A stretch of 64,000 nt of DNA from Microlunatus elymi (GCF_007362775.1 NZ_CP041692.1:1550001-1614000); one strand, 5' to 3'. Positions 9,257 through 17,640 are shown, numbered from the stretch's first letter. Notes: a model not told the origin generated them from the sequence alone. Numbers and translations: made by a program.

Positions 9257-10182
9257 TCATGGTGGTCCCCAGGCCCACCAATCTGCGGTTCGGATCGGAC
9301 TGGCAGCCGAGCGCTCCGGAAGTCCTGGCCCGTCCGCTCGGTGATCAACTCGACGCCGTGGCCCGGTTGCTGGACGGGCGGCGTTGGACCTGTCTGACCG
9401 GCGCCGGGATCTCCACCGACAGTGGGATCCCGGACTACCGCGGACCCGGGTCGCCGCGCGCGACGCCGATGATGTACGCCGAATTCGTCGGCGCCGAGGC
9501 CAACCGGAAACGCTACTGGGCCAGGAGTTTCCTGGGCTGGCAGCGGATGCGGGCCGCCCACCCCAATGCCGGTCATCGTGCCCTCGCCGAGCTGACGGCG
9601 TACGGCCTGAACGGCGTGATCACGCAGAATGTCGACGGCCTGCATCACGCTGCCGGCAGCGACCCGGTGATCGACCTGCACGGCCGGATCTCCCGGATCG
9701 TCTGTCTGGACTGCGGCCGGCTGAGTTCGCGGGCCGCCTACCAGGATCGCTTGCTGGCTTTGAATCCCGACGTCCGCGCCGAAGTTGATCTTGCCCATGC
9801 CGAGCTGCGGCCGGACGGTGACGCGGTGGTGGAGGACTGGAGCGGATTTCGGGTGGCGCCCTGTCTGAACTGCGGCGGAGTGCTGAAACCGGACGTGATC
9901 TTCTTCGGTGAATCGGTGCCCAAGGATCGGGTCGAGCAGTGCTACCGGCTGGTAGACGCCGGCGACGGGTTGCTGGTGGCCGGATCGTCGCTGGCGGTGA
10001 TGAGTGGACTGCGGTTCGTCCGGCACGACGCCAAACACGACAAGCCGGTGATCATCATCAACCGCGGCGCCACCCGCGGCGACGACCTGGCCACGATCAA
10101 GATCGACTCCGGCACCACCGAGGCACTGACCGCCCTCCACACCCGACTTGTCAGCCTCAGAGGTCGCTCTGGCGCTTCCTAG
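9253..10182 (+). CDS. cobB: NAD-dependent protein deacylase, sirtuin (class II/SIRT4-like)
   Basis: Removes acyl groups from lysines using NAD+. About 309 residues. The NAD-binding CLTGAGISTDSGIPDYRG lies near residue 47. TQNVDGLHHAAG and the general-base His in DLHGRISRIVCLDCG lie near 118-140. Zinc ligands are CLDC and the later CLNC pair, followed by LKPDVIFFGESVP and GSSLAVMSG. Cytoplasmic. It is co-transcribed with lpdA (ATGA overlap); acyl-CoA-metabolising enzymes elsewhere in the window are the kind of target such deacylases control, but that link is inference. Its last codons lie inside an 11-bp inverted repeat that separates it from hen1. Confidence 0.92.
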   Translation: MIMVVPRPTNLRFGSDWQPSAPEVLARPLGDQLDAVARLLDGRRWTCLTGAGISTDSGIPDYRGPGSPRATPMMYAEFVGAEANRKRYWARSFLGWQRMRAAHPNAGHRALAELTAYGLNGVITQNVDGLHHAAGSDPVIDLHGRISRIVCLDCGRLSSRAAYQDRLLALNPDVRAEVDLAHAELRPDGDAVVEDWSGFRVAPCLNCGGVLKPDVIFFGESVPKDRVEQCYRLVDAGDGLLVAGSSLAVMSGLRFVRHDAKHDKPVIIINRGATRGDDLATIKIDSGTTEALTALHTRLVSLRGRSGAS

Positions 10183-10194
10183 CGCTGACAAGTC
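10145..10194. terminator. Inverted repeat spanning the sirtuin stop codon
   Basis: GACTTGTCAGC (10145-10155) pairs perfectly with GCTGACAAGTC (10184-10194) over a 28-base loop that contains the sirtuin stop. It ends 17 bases before the ATG of the truncated hen1. The arm CTGACAAGTC recurs exactly at 16642-16651 in the hairpin that closes the pnkp gene, so the RNA-repair cassette is bracketed by related stem-loops. A terminator is likely; it may also mark the edge of the hen1 deletion. Confidence 0.5.
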
Positions 10195-10211
10195 CGTGGT
10201 TGGACGGCAGA

Positions 10212-11120
10212 ATGAGACATCTCTACGTCCTGCTGCCCGTGCTCGGTGGCCGCAAGCACTACTGGGTCGGTCCGGACGAGGTCGACAAACTGCTCCGAGC
10301 CGGCGCCGGTTGGTTGCCGGACCATCCGGAGCGGGAGTTGATCATGAACCGCTACCTCGCCTTCCGGCACGGCTACGTGCAGGACGCGACCGACCGGCTG
10401 CTGGGTGTCGATGTCGGTCACCTCCCCAAGGGTCCCGAGCCTGTCGAAGGACCGGTAACGCAACCACGGCGAACGCTGGCACAAGGACGACAAGGGGCCG
10501 TGCTGGAGTTGTTGATCAAGTCCGGTGCTCGCCGAGTAGTTGATCTTGGTTGCGGTGAGGGCACACTGTTGCTGCAGTTGGCGCGGGATGCGCAGTTCGT
10601 CGAGATCCTCGGTGCCGACGCCTCGCCGCGCGCGTTGGATCGGGCCGAACGCCGGCTGTCCGAGGCGCGGCTGAGTGAACGGCAGCGCGAGCGGATCAGG
10701 TTGCGTCAGTCCTCGGTGACCTATCGCGACCCCGAGTTGGCCGGCTTCGACGCGGTCGTGTTGATGGAGGTGATCGAGCATCTCGATCAAGATCGAATTC
10801 CCGACCTGGAACGCACCGTGTTCGGTGCGGCCCGGCCGAGGGCGGTGATCATCACCACGCCGAACCGCGACGCCAACACGGCATTCGCCGGGCTTGCGGA
10901 CGGCGGACTGCGCCACCGGGACCATCGCTTCGAGTGGAGTCGTACGGAGTTCGCCCGCTGGGCCGACGAAACCGCCGCGGCGTACGGCTACGACGCGAGT
11001 CTTCACGGCATCGACACCGACGGCCTGGCAGACCTGAACACCGCGCTCGGGGCGCCGACGCAGGCTGCCGTCTTCACCCGCCACGCATCGAGCAACTCGG
11101 CGGCGGGTGGTTCCCGATGA
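10212..11120 (+). CDS. hen1: N-terminally truncated bacterial Hen1 (RNA 3'-terminal ribose 2'-O-methyltransferase)
   Basis: Bacterial Hen1 methylates the 2'-OH at the 3' end of cleaved RNA before Pnkp seals it. Only about 302 residues are present; full-length homologues have about 460-480. The protein begins at RHLYVLLPVL, which in homologues is the end of the N-terminal domain. The catalytic half is complete: SAM motif DLGCGEG at 111-117, metal ligands in EVIEH (E186, E189, H190) and H238 in DHRFEW. From published work on Clostridium Hen1, the C-terminal half suffices for methylation, while the N-terminal half activates the Pnkp ligase. Residues 74-82 (GPEPVEGPV) are a copy of the dispersed repeat. 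Its stop overlaps the pnkp start (ATGA). Confidence 0.85.
   Translation: MRHLYVLLPVLGGRKHYWVGPDEVDKLLRAGAGWLPDHPERELIMNRYLAFRHGYVQDATDRLLGVDVGHLPKGPEPVEGPVTQPRRTLAQGRQGAVLELLIKSGARRVVDLGCGEGTLLLQLARDAQFVEILGADASPRALDRAERRLSEARLSERQRERIRLRQSSVTYRDPELAGFDAVVLMEVIEHLDQDRIPDLERTVFGAARPRAVIITTPNRDANTAFAGLADGGLRHRDHRFEWSRTEFARWADETAAAYGYDASLHGIDTDGLADLNTALGAPTQAAVFTRHASSNSAAGGSR
10431..10453. repeat. Dispersed CTTCGACAGGCTCGG-type element inside hen1
   Basis: GGTCCCGAGCCTGTCGAAGG and flanking bases, the reverse-complement orientation of the 30.5-kb repeat. It is read in frame as PEPVEGP in the Hen1 linker between the N-terminal remnant and the methyltransferase fold. Confidence 0.85.
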
Positions 11121-13135
11121 CCACCAGGATAGAGATCCCCGAGTTGTCGCTGGTGGTACTGATCGGCGTCTCCGGCTCGGGCAAGTCGACGTTTGCTCGT
11201 GATCATTTCGGTCCGTTCGAGACGATCTCCAGCGACTTCTGCCGGGGTCTGGTGTCCGGCGACGAGCACGATCAGACGGTCTCCGCCGACGCGTTCGACG
11301 TACTGGGCTACATCGCCGGCAAACGGCTGGCCGGCGGCCGGTTGACCGTGATCGACGCCACCAGCGTCACCGTTCAGGCTCGTCGTCAGTTGATCAAGCT
11401 GGCGCGTGATCATGATGTGTTGCCGACCGCGATCGTGCTGGACACACCGGTGGAGTTGGCGATGGAACGCAACCGAAGCCGACCCGATCGCGATTTCGGC
11501 GAACACGTGGTGCGGCGACAGCATGATCAACTTCGCAGATCGCTGAAGGGGCTGGCCAAGGAGGGTTTTCGGAAGGTTCACGTGCTCGGCCCGGAGCAGG
11601 CCGCCGACTGCGAGATCGTCCGAACCCGGCTGTTCAACGATCGGCGCGATGATCATGGTCCGTTCGACGTGATCGGCGACGTGCACGGCTGCCTGTCCGA
11701 GTTGCTGCTCCTGCTGGAGAAGCTCGACTACCGGATCGAACGCGATGATCATGGACGCGCCGTGGACGCGAGCCATCCGGACGGCCGGCGCGCGCTGTTC
11801 CTCGGCGACCTCGTCGATCGCGGCCCGGACACGGTCGGCGTGCTGCGGCTGGCGATGGGGATGACCGCGGCCGGGCACGCGCTGGCGATCACCGGCAACC
11901 ACGAGGAGAAGCTGATCCGGGCACTGTCCGGCCGGAAGGTGACCGCGAGCCACGGGCTGCAACAGACCCTTGATCAACTTGCAGCCGAACCGGAAGACTT
12001 CCGGCAGCAGGTACTGAGCTGGTGCCGGGAGCTGATCGCACACCTGGTGCTGGACGACGGCAAGCTCGTGGTAGCCCATGCCGGCCTCAAGGAATCCTTC
12101 CACGGCAGGGCTTCCGGCAGAGTGCGGGCCTTCGCGCTGTACGGCGACACCACCGGTGAGACCGACGAGTACGGTCTGCCGGTGCGGCTGCCGTGGGCTC
12201 AGCAGTATCGCGGTCAGGCGATGGTGCTCTACGGCCACACGCCGACGCCGGAGCTGACCTGGATCAACAACACGCTCTGCCTGGACACCGGCTGCGTGTT
12301 CGGCGGCAAGCTCAGCGCGCTGCGCTACCCGGAATCAGAGACCGTCCAGGTGCCGACCGAGAAAGTCTGGTACCAGCCGGCCAAGCCGTTCCTGGCCGAC
12401 GGCTCACCATCGGCTGCGAACGGCGCCGAGCGCGCTGGAGATGATCTTGAACTGTCCGACGTGCTGGGTCGCCGGGCGATCGAGACGAAGGTACATGGCC
12501 GAATCACCGTCTCCGAGGAGCAAGCAGCCGGCGCGCTGGAGGTGATCAGTCGGTTCGCGTTGCATCCGCGGTGGCTGAGTTACCTGCCGCCGACGATGGC
12601 GCCGGCGCCGGCGACCGGACGCGCAGATCACCTGGAGTATCCCGACACCGCGTTCACCACGTACGCCAAGGCCGGTGTCGAGCGGGTGATCTGCGAGGAG
12701 AAGCACATGGGCTCCCGCGCGGTGATCATGGTCTGCGCCGACGAGGATGCGGCCCGCCGCCGGTTCGGTTCCCAAGCCCACCGGACCGGCGTGATCCATA
12801 CCCGGACCGGCCGGGCGATGGCCGACGTCGAGCCGACCGAGGAACTGCTGAGCAAGATCAGAAAGGCGATCACGGCGGCCGGGATCTGGGACGAACTGGC
12901 GGCCGACTGGTTGCTGCTGGACGCGGAGCTGTTGCCGTGGTCGTTGAAGGCCGACGAGCTGCTGCAGGATCAGTACGCCGCCACCGCTGCCGCCGCGCGA
13001 ATGGCCCTCGGCATCACCGGTGATCAACTTCGGCTGGCCGCCGCGCGCGGACTCGACGTGGTCGAGCTGATCGGCAGGACCGAACAACGCCAACGGTCCA
13101 CGGAGGCCTTCGCGGCGGCGTACCGGCGCTATCAG
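11117..13135 (+). pseudogene. pnkp: 5' part of pnkp (kinase-phosphatase-ligase), interrupted by insertion sequences
   Basis: Bacterial Pnkp heals and seals broken RNA: 5'-kinase, 2',3'-phosphatase and 3' adenylyltransferase/ligase. These 673 codons include the P-loop GVSGSGKST (17-25), the metallophosphoesterase motifs GDVHGC, LGDLVDRGPDT, GNHEEK and HAGL (about 186-330), and the start of the ligase domain with the adenylated lysine K529 in EKHMGSR. The frame is cut after codon 673 (CAG, 13133-13135) by a 2,916-bp nested insertion. Read-through adds about 16 foreign codons to a stop at 13183. Ligase motifs IV and V lie beyond the insertion. A truncated protein could keep both end-healing activities but not sealing. 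Confidence 0.93.
13132..13135. repeat. Left target-site duplication of the IS1380 element (TCAG)
   Basis: TCAG here and TCAG at 16052-16055 flank the insertion exactly outside the terminal inverted repeats. Four to five bases is the normal duplication length for the IS1380 family. Deleting one copy plus everything between restores the pnkp reading frame. Confidence 0.9.
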
Positions 13136-13275
13136 CCTCGATCTTTCGTCTGGCTCGTTGTTGATCATGGTTGTAGTGGTTGAGGCTTCGATCGATGGTG
13201 TGGGCAGGGGTGGGCTCCGGCGCTGTGTCCGCCGGTTCTCCGTGGTCCTTGGTCGTTGGGGTCGGGGCTGGTTGG

Positions 13276-14664
13276 TCAGGCGGTGCTCAGGCTGGTCCAG
13301 GCGTGGTCGATGTAGTGGTTCCAGGGCCAGCCGCGTGGGAGTCGCAGGAGGTGTCGGCGGCTGGTGTGGATGATGCGTCCGGCCACGGCGAGGATGCGGA
13401 AGCGGAGTCGTTTGGGTTCCCACCGGCGGATGTCGGCGGTGGGTTCGAAGGCCAGGGTCTGGGTCCAGGCCAGGAGGTCGGCTGCCAGGGCGACGATCTC
13501 GACCCAGATCCGGTTCTGGTTGTAGCCGTGGAAGGGCAGGTTGCGTAGTCCGGTGTCTTTCAGGGCGCGGATCCGGTCTTCGCAGCGGGCGCGTTGGCGG
13601 TGTCGGACTTCCAGCACCGGGATGGTCCAGCCCGGGCCGCGGGTGTTGGTGGCAAAGCAGGTGACCCGCCAGCCGTTGTGATCGGTCAACCTCAGCTGGG
13701 CGCCGGGATGGGGCCGTTCCCGGCGGGCGATCACCCGCATCTGGGCCGGCCACTCGTCCTGGCCACGGGTCAGGGGTGGCATCCACCGGGTGAGTTCGGC
13801 GACCTCGGCACCCTCACGCCGATCACCGTTGCTGTCCAGGGCCGGCTGCCAGGCCTGGTCCGGGATCGTCTCGATCGCGGCCGCGACCCGGTTGCTGGCC
13901 TTGAACCCGACGCTGTATTCCAGACCGGCAGCGATGACGTGGTCGAGGAAGTCTTTGTTGCCTGGTCCGGAATCGGTCCGCACCAGCACCGCGTCGCGTT
14001 CACCGGGCGGGAGTTGAGCCAGGGCGTGGTCCAGGGTGTTGATGTGGTCGGCACTGTCCATCGCCGAGGCCCATCCCGGCCGCAGATCGATGGCCAGCGT
14101 GTCGGCGGTGCCGTGTTCGCCGTGATCGACGAACGCGCAGATCGGATGGAACCCGTAACCCCGCTTATAGGTCCGGCCGGCGCCTTGTTTGTCCGAATGC
14201 GCGGTCACCAACGTGGGATCGATATCGATGATCACCTGCCCGCCATCGCGCTGCCCGGACGGTCCCGACACCGGCCGCCGCCGGGCCCAGACCCGGCCCC
14301 GGGCCGTCGCGTGAACCGAGCGGATCGCGGTCACCACCTCATCGACATCGGCGGCCAGTGTTGTGAACAGTCGTGAGATTATCGGGTCCGAGGCCACCGG
14401 GCCGAACACCTCAGGCTGGGCCCGGACCGCGGCCACATCGGCCAGACAATCCCCACCCAGGGCGACCGCGACAGTCACATCGAGCAGGATCTTGCCCGGA
14501 TCATGCACGTAGCGATCGGCCCGCCACCGAGCCAACGCCCTCGACAAGGCCCGATCCAGACCGGCAGCCCGGATCGTCTCGGTCAACAACAACGCACCCG
14601 ACGACGAAATCAACGACTCACGCCTGGGATCAAGAACCAGTCCGCCACCTCGGTTACGCTTCAC
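13276..14664 (-). CDS. IS1380-family transposase
   Basis: A DDE transposase of about 462 residues from GTG 14664; an in-frame TTG at 14748 would add 28 residues, and GGGGAAAGG upstream favours the GTG. Catalytic acidic residues are visible as IDIDPTLVTAHSDKQGAG (first Asp), VLVRTDSGPGNKDF (second Asp) and CEDRIRALKDTGLRNLPF (Glu), the order and spacing of the IS1380 DDE_Tnp_1 domain. The protein is full length with no frameshift. Only the element's right terminal repeat is broken, so the enzyme could still act on other copies. No passenger genes. Confidence 0.93.
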   Translation of the reverse strand: MKRNRGGGLVLDPRRESLISSSGALLLTETIRAAGLDRALSRALARWRADRYVHDPGKILLDVTVAVALGGDCLADVAAVRAQPEVFGPVASDPIISRLFTTLAADVDEVVTAIRSVHATARGRVWARRRPVSGPSGQRDGGQVIIDIDPTLVTAHSDKQGAGRTYKRGYGFHPICAFVDHGEHGTADTLAIDLRPGWASAMDSADHINTLDHALAQLPPGERDAVLVRTDSGPGNKDFLDHVIAAGLEYSVGFKASNRVAAAIETIPDQAWQPALDSNGDRREGAEVAELTRWMPPLTRGQDEWPAQMRVIARRERPHPGAQLRLTDHNGWRVTCFATNTRGPGWTIPVLEVRHRQRARCEDRIRALKDTGLRNLPFHGYNQNRIWVEIVALAADLLAWTQTLAFEPTADIRRWEPKRLRFRILAVAGRIIHTSRRHLLRLPRGWPWNHYIDHAWTSLSTA

Positions 14665-14813
14665 CTGCGGAGTGCCTTTCCCCTTGGATGATTCACGACT
14701 CAGACAATCGCTAGTCTTCCAAGCAGGACAGGCACTTCCGTGTTTCAACCCACGGTCACAACACCAAGATCACGAAATATTGAGATTTCCCCGAAATCGT
14801 GAAGGGTTTCGGT

Positions 14814-15731
14814 TTAGGCCGCTGCCGGTTGGTCAGCGGTGATCATCTCGTACTCATCGGGCGGCAGCAAGGCTGCGCTGCTGTGCCGACGTTGGACGTT
14901 GCAGAACCGGTGGCACCAGGCCAGTACGACCTCCTTGGCCTGGGCCTTGGTTTCGAAGTGGTGGCGGGACAGGACCTCGTGTTCGAGGGTGGAGAAGAAC
15001 GACTCCGCTGCCGCGTTGTCGAAGCAGGAACCGACCCGACCCATCGACTGACGGATCCCGAGTTTCCCCTTACACAGCAGGGTAAACTCCTTCGCAGTGT
15101 AGGTCGAGCCGCGGTCGCTGTGGAAGATCACCCCCTCGATCTGCTGGCGTCCCCCGCGGACCGCCGCGGCGATCTTGATCGCAGCACAGGCCAGCCCCGC
15201 ATCGGGATGATCCCCGATCGGGCAGGCCAGCAGCTTGCGGGAGTACAAATCGATCACCGTGGCCATGTAGAGCTTGCCCTCATCGGTCGGGATCTCGGTG
15301 ATATCGCCACACCATTTCCGGTTCCGCGCCGGCGCGGCGAAGTCCCGCCGGACCAGGTCCGGGAACTTGGCCGCCTTGCGGTCTTGCTTGGTCAATCCCT
15401 TACGGTGTTTGCGTTTCCTGCCCTGCAGGCCTTGGCGGGCCATCGAGTCGGCGACCGTGTTGTGGCCCACCCTCCAGCCGGCATCGACCAGATCCCGGTG
15501 GATCCGCGGTGATCCGTAGGTACGACCGGACGCCTCAAACATGGCCAGCACCGCAGCATCCAGCTCGCGGCGACGCTGCTGTCGGTCGGTGACCGGGGAC
15601 TTGATCCACTTGTAGAACCAGCCGATCGACAGGCCGAGGATGGCGCAGCAGACCGCGATCGGGACGCGGTAGAAGGTCCTCTGGTCGGCGATGAAGCGTG
15701 CCACGCTCACCTCATCGCCTCCTTCACCCAC
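14814..15731 (-). CDS. IS3-family transposase OrfB (rve/DDE integrase domain)
   Basis: The catalytic part of an IS3 transposase, about 305 residues in its open frame. An HTH_21-like segment (SGRTYGSPRIHRDL) precedes the integrase core. The DDE residues are in WCGDITEIPT (Asp), IFHSDRGSTYT (Asp) and DNAAAESFFSTLEHE (Glu). It overlaps orfA in a different frame over 15707-15731, as expected for expression as an OrfAB fusion by frameshifting. I see no A-rich slippery run there, so a coupled internal start (a GTG just past the orfA stop) is the alternative. Intact. Confidence 0.92.
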   Translation of the reverse strand: MGEGGDEVSVARFIADQRTFYRVPIAVCCAILGLSIGWFYKWIKSPVTDRQQRRRELDAAVLAMFEASGRTYGSPRIHRDLVDAGWRVGHNTVADSMARQGLQGRKRKHRKGLTKQDRKAAKFPDLVRRDFAAPARNRKWCGDITEIPTDEGKLYMATVIDLYSRKLLACPIGDHPDAGLACAAIKIAAAVRGGRQQIEGVIFHSDRGSTYTAKEFTLLCKGKLGIRQSMGRVGSCFDNAAAESFFSTLEHEVLSRHHFETKAQAKEVVLAWCHRFCNVQRRHSSAALLPPDEYEMITADQPAAA

Positions 15732-15997
15732 AGGACCACGGAACGCTTGAGAACATCACGCTCCATCCGCAGCTCGGCGTTCTCCGAGCGGAGCCGCTTC
15801 AACTCGTCAAGATCATCTTTGGACAGGCCATTGACGCCTTCACGCTGTTCACGATCCCGGGCCACCCAGTTGCCCAGGGTGCCCTCGTTGACCCCCAGGT
15901 CACGGGCGACCTGCGCGATCGACTTGTTGGACTCGTGCACCAGCCGCACAGCGCCCTCGCGGAACTCCGCGTCGAACTTCCGTCGCTTCTCTGGCAT
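15707..15997 (-). CDS. IS3-family OrfA (helix-turn-helix)
   Basis: A 96-residue DNA-binding subunit. It has a typical HTH_Tnp_1 segment KFDAEFREGAVRLVHES then SIAQVARDLGVNEGTLGNWV, followed by the leucine-zipper-like helix DELKRLRSENAELRMERDVL. It starts at ATG 15997, about 45 bases inside the right terminal repeat. The last codons overlap orfB. Confidence 0.93.
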   Translation of the reverse strand: MPEKRRKFDAEFREGAVRLVHESNKSIAQVARDLGVNEGTLGNWVARDREQREGVNGLSKDDLDELKRLRSENAELRMERDVLKRSVVLWVKEAMR

Positions 15998-16055
15998 GAC
16001 AACTCCTCATAGTGCATGCCTTCACGAAAGTGGGGGATTTCCATATCGAGGTCAG

Positions 16056-16598
16056 TGGCCGACGGACGGTTGGCTGGGAGTCCAGCTTGCTCCGTTCCAA
16101 CTGTTGGCCGGCGGGGAGCGGACCTTCGAAGATCATGATCATGGTTGGCATCTCGGGTTCGCCGACCGGCTGGTGCAGGCCGACCCGGAACTGTTCCGGC
16201 GTACTCGCCGACTGATCGTCGACACCGGTTCGGCGCGGTCGATCGACGACGGCATCGCCTGGTGGACCGAGCTCACCGCACGGGGCGGCGAAGGCATGGT
16301 GGTCAAGCCGTACCCGAATCTGATCCGGAGCAAGGACGGGTTGGTGCAGCCGGGGTTGAAGGTCCGCGGTCGCGAATACCTGCGGTTGATCTACGGTCCG
16401 GACTACCTGGAGCCGGCGGAGTTGGCGCGGCTCAAGCAGCGCCGGTTGGGGCACAAGCAGTCCTTGGCCCTGCGGGAGTACGCACTGGGGCTGGAATCGC
16501 TGCGCAGACTCGTGACCGGGAAGCCGCTGTGGCGCATCCACGAGGCCGTCGTCGCCGTCCTCGCCCTGGAGTCGGACCCGGTCGACCCCCGTCTCTGA
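16056..16598 (+). pseudogene. pnkp: 3' part of pnkp (C-terminal ligase segment) cut off by the insertions
   Basis: The remaining 180 codons plus stop of Pnkp, in frame with the 5' fragment once the insertion and one TCAG are removed (the joined codons read Arg-Tyr-Gln-Trp-Pro-Thr). It contains WPTDGWLGVQLAPFQLLA, ligase motif IV EGMVVKP (about residue 752 of the restored protein), motif V in GLKVRGREYLR, and the family's C-terminal module ending ALESDPVDPRL. The restored length of 853 residues matches intact homologues. No stop or frameshift is present in either fragment, so the insertion is probably recent. This part has no start signal of its own. Confidence 0.93.
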
Positions 16599-16604
16599 CC
16601 AGAG

Positions 16605-16648
16605 TTGTCAGAAGGTGGTTGGGCTATAACCCAACCACCTTCTGACAA
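16605..16648. terminator. Perfect 19-bp bidirectional terminator hairpin
   Basis: TTGTCAGAAGGTGGTTGGG (16605-16623) is followed by the 6-base loop CTATAA (16624-16629) and its exact complement (16630-16648). It lies 6 bases after the pnkp stop and 18 bases before the stop of the convergent gene, so it can serve both. Confidence 0.9.
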
Positions 16649-16665
16649 GTCGGAGAGGGGTGCGG

Positions 16666-17493
16666 TCAGCCGCCGAAGATGTCGCCGAACATGTCCCCGA
16701 TGCCGTCGCCGATGTCGCCGATGCCGTCACCGATTCCGTCGAACATGTCGCCGATGCCCTCGCCGATCCCGCCGATACCCTCGCCCAGGCCGTAGAACAG
16801 GCCGCCCATCGAGTTCATCCCACCGAACAGCAGACCGCCGACCATCATCCCGGTCAGCATGTCCGAGCCGCGCCAGTTGTTGTAGTAGCCCTGGGCCCAT
16901 GGCGCGTAGGCCGGGCCACCCTCCCAGTACGGCACCCGCTGGGCGCCCATCTGGACGGTACGGATGTACGGATCGGCACCTGCCAGCACCCGTTCGGCGT
17001 CGGCGGCGCAGGCCGGGACGTCGCGGACCGCTCCGCCCGTGGGCGCCCACTGCACGTTCTGCACCGAGGGGCCGTGGGCCGGATTGAAGAAACACGGCGG
17101 CCGCTTCTGCGGCAACGGCTTCGCCTCCACCCGCGCCTTCACGCAGGCGATCGCGTACCGACCGTCCTCGAGGATCTCGGTGACGTGCCGGATCTCCTCC
17201 GGCTTCTTCACTGCGAACAGCGAGGTCTTGGAATCCTCGTACGCATCGAGCGCCCGTTGGTAGTCCTGCTGCATCGCCTCGTCGAGCGGATGGCCGGCGA
17301 CGTCGGTGTCCAGCCGCTGCAACTCCTCGCCGAACTTGGTCACGTCCTCGTCCGCCGCCCGCTTGGAGGTGGCCAGTTGGCTCTCCAACTCGGCCCGAGC
17401 CTCGGCCTCGCGCCGCAGCGTCGCCTTCCGGCTGTACAACAGGGCTCCGCCGCCGACGACGGCAAGGATCAGCAGCAGGACGATTGGTTCCAT
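16666..17493 (-). CDS. Membrane-anchored coiled-coil protein with glycine-rich C-terminal repeats
   Basis: 275 residues, family not recognised. An N-terminal membrane helix (MEPIVLLLILAVVGGGALLY) is followed by a charged probable coiled coil (about 25-100, RREAEARAELESQL onward). A middle domain contains CFFNPAHGPSVQNVQW and two further cysteines (residues about 120-170). A Gly/Met-rich segment follows (MLTGMMVGGLLFGGMNSMGG), then a run of short repeats GIGEGIGD, GIGDGIGD, GIGDMFGD to the end. The repeats could form an amyloid-like or membrane-inserting tail. The CFFNPAHGPS block resembles a conserved but unnamed actinobacterial domain. It starts at ATG 17493 and is a single-gene transcription unit closed by the shared hairpin. 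Confidence 0.75.
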   Translation of the reverse strand: MEPIVLLLILAVVGGGALLYSRKATLRREAEARAELESQLATSKRAADEDVTKFGEELQRLDTDVAGHPLDEAMQQDYQRALDAYEDSKTSLFAVKKPEEIRHVTEILEDGRYAIACVKARVEAKPLPQKRPPCFFNPAHGPSVQNVQWAPTGGAVRDVPACAADAERVLAGADPYIRTVQMGAQRVPYWEGGPAYAPWAQGYYNNWRGSDMLTGMMVGGLLFGGMNSMGGLFYGLGEGIGGIGEGIGDMFDGIGDGIGDIGDGIGDMFGDIFGG

Positions 17494-17640
17494 GGCGCCC
17501 AGTCTGCCAACCGGTCCAAGTGGACCGGATCCACGGCCCTGTTTATTAAGTCATTCTTGGGGCGAGGACCTTGCGACGATCAGGGATCGGGACCTGCCCC
17601 GCTGCGCGACGGCCGTCCCGAGACGATCGACCCGGCGCGA

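Larger units (their letters stand above)
14781..16043 (-). mobile_element. IS3-family insertion sequence nested in the IS1380 right end
   Basis: A 1,263-bp element with imperfect terminal inverted repeats: 14781-14805 against the reverse complement of 16019-16043, about 17 of 25 positions identical, with termini TG...CA. It is flanked by a 3-bp duplication TAT (14778-14780 and 16044-16046), the usual IS3 length. It carries orfA and orfB in overlapping frames. It entered the IS1380 element after that element had entered pnkp. Confidence 0.92.
13136..16051 (-). mobile_element. IS1380-family insertion sequence (itself interrupted by an IS3-family element)
   Basis: The outer element runs from CCTCGATCTTTCGT (13136-13149) to the right end. 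Once the inner IS3 element and one TAT copy are removed, the right end reads, in reverse complement, CCTCGATATTTCGT: 13 of 14 bases identical to the left end. Without the inner element the length is about 1,650 bp, right for the family. One transposase gene on the minus strand fills most of it. The inner element sits 5 bases from the tip of the right terminal repeat and destroys it, so the copy is probably immobile. The stretch 13150-13275 holds no gene. Confidence 0.92.

Noticed and set aside
15707-15731. Programmed -1 slippery heptamer in the IS3 element
   Set aside because: The orfA-orfB overlap exists but I see no A-rich slippery motif, so the mechanism is left open.
13136-16051. Composite transposon carrying cargo between two insertion sequences
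   Set aside because: The terminal repeats and duplications show one element inside the other rather than two flanking copies; there is no cargo gene.
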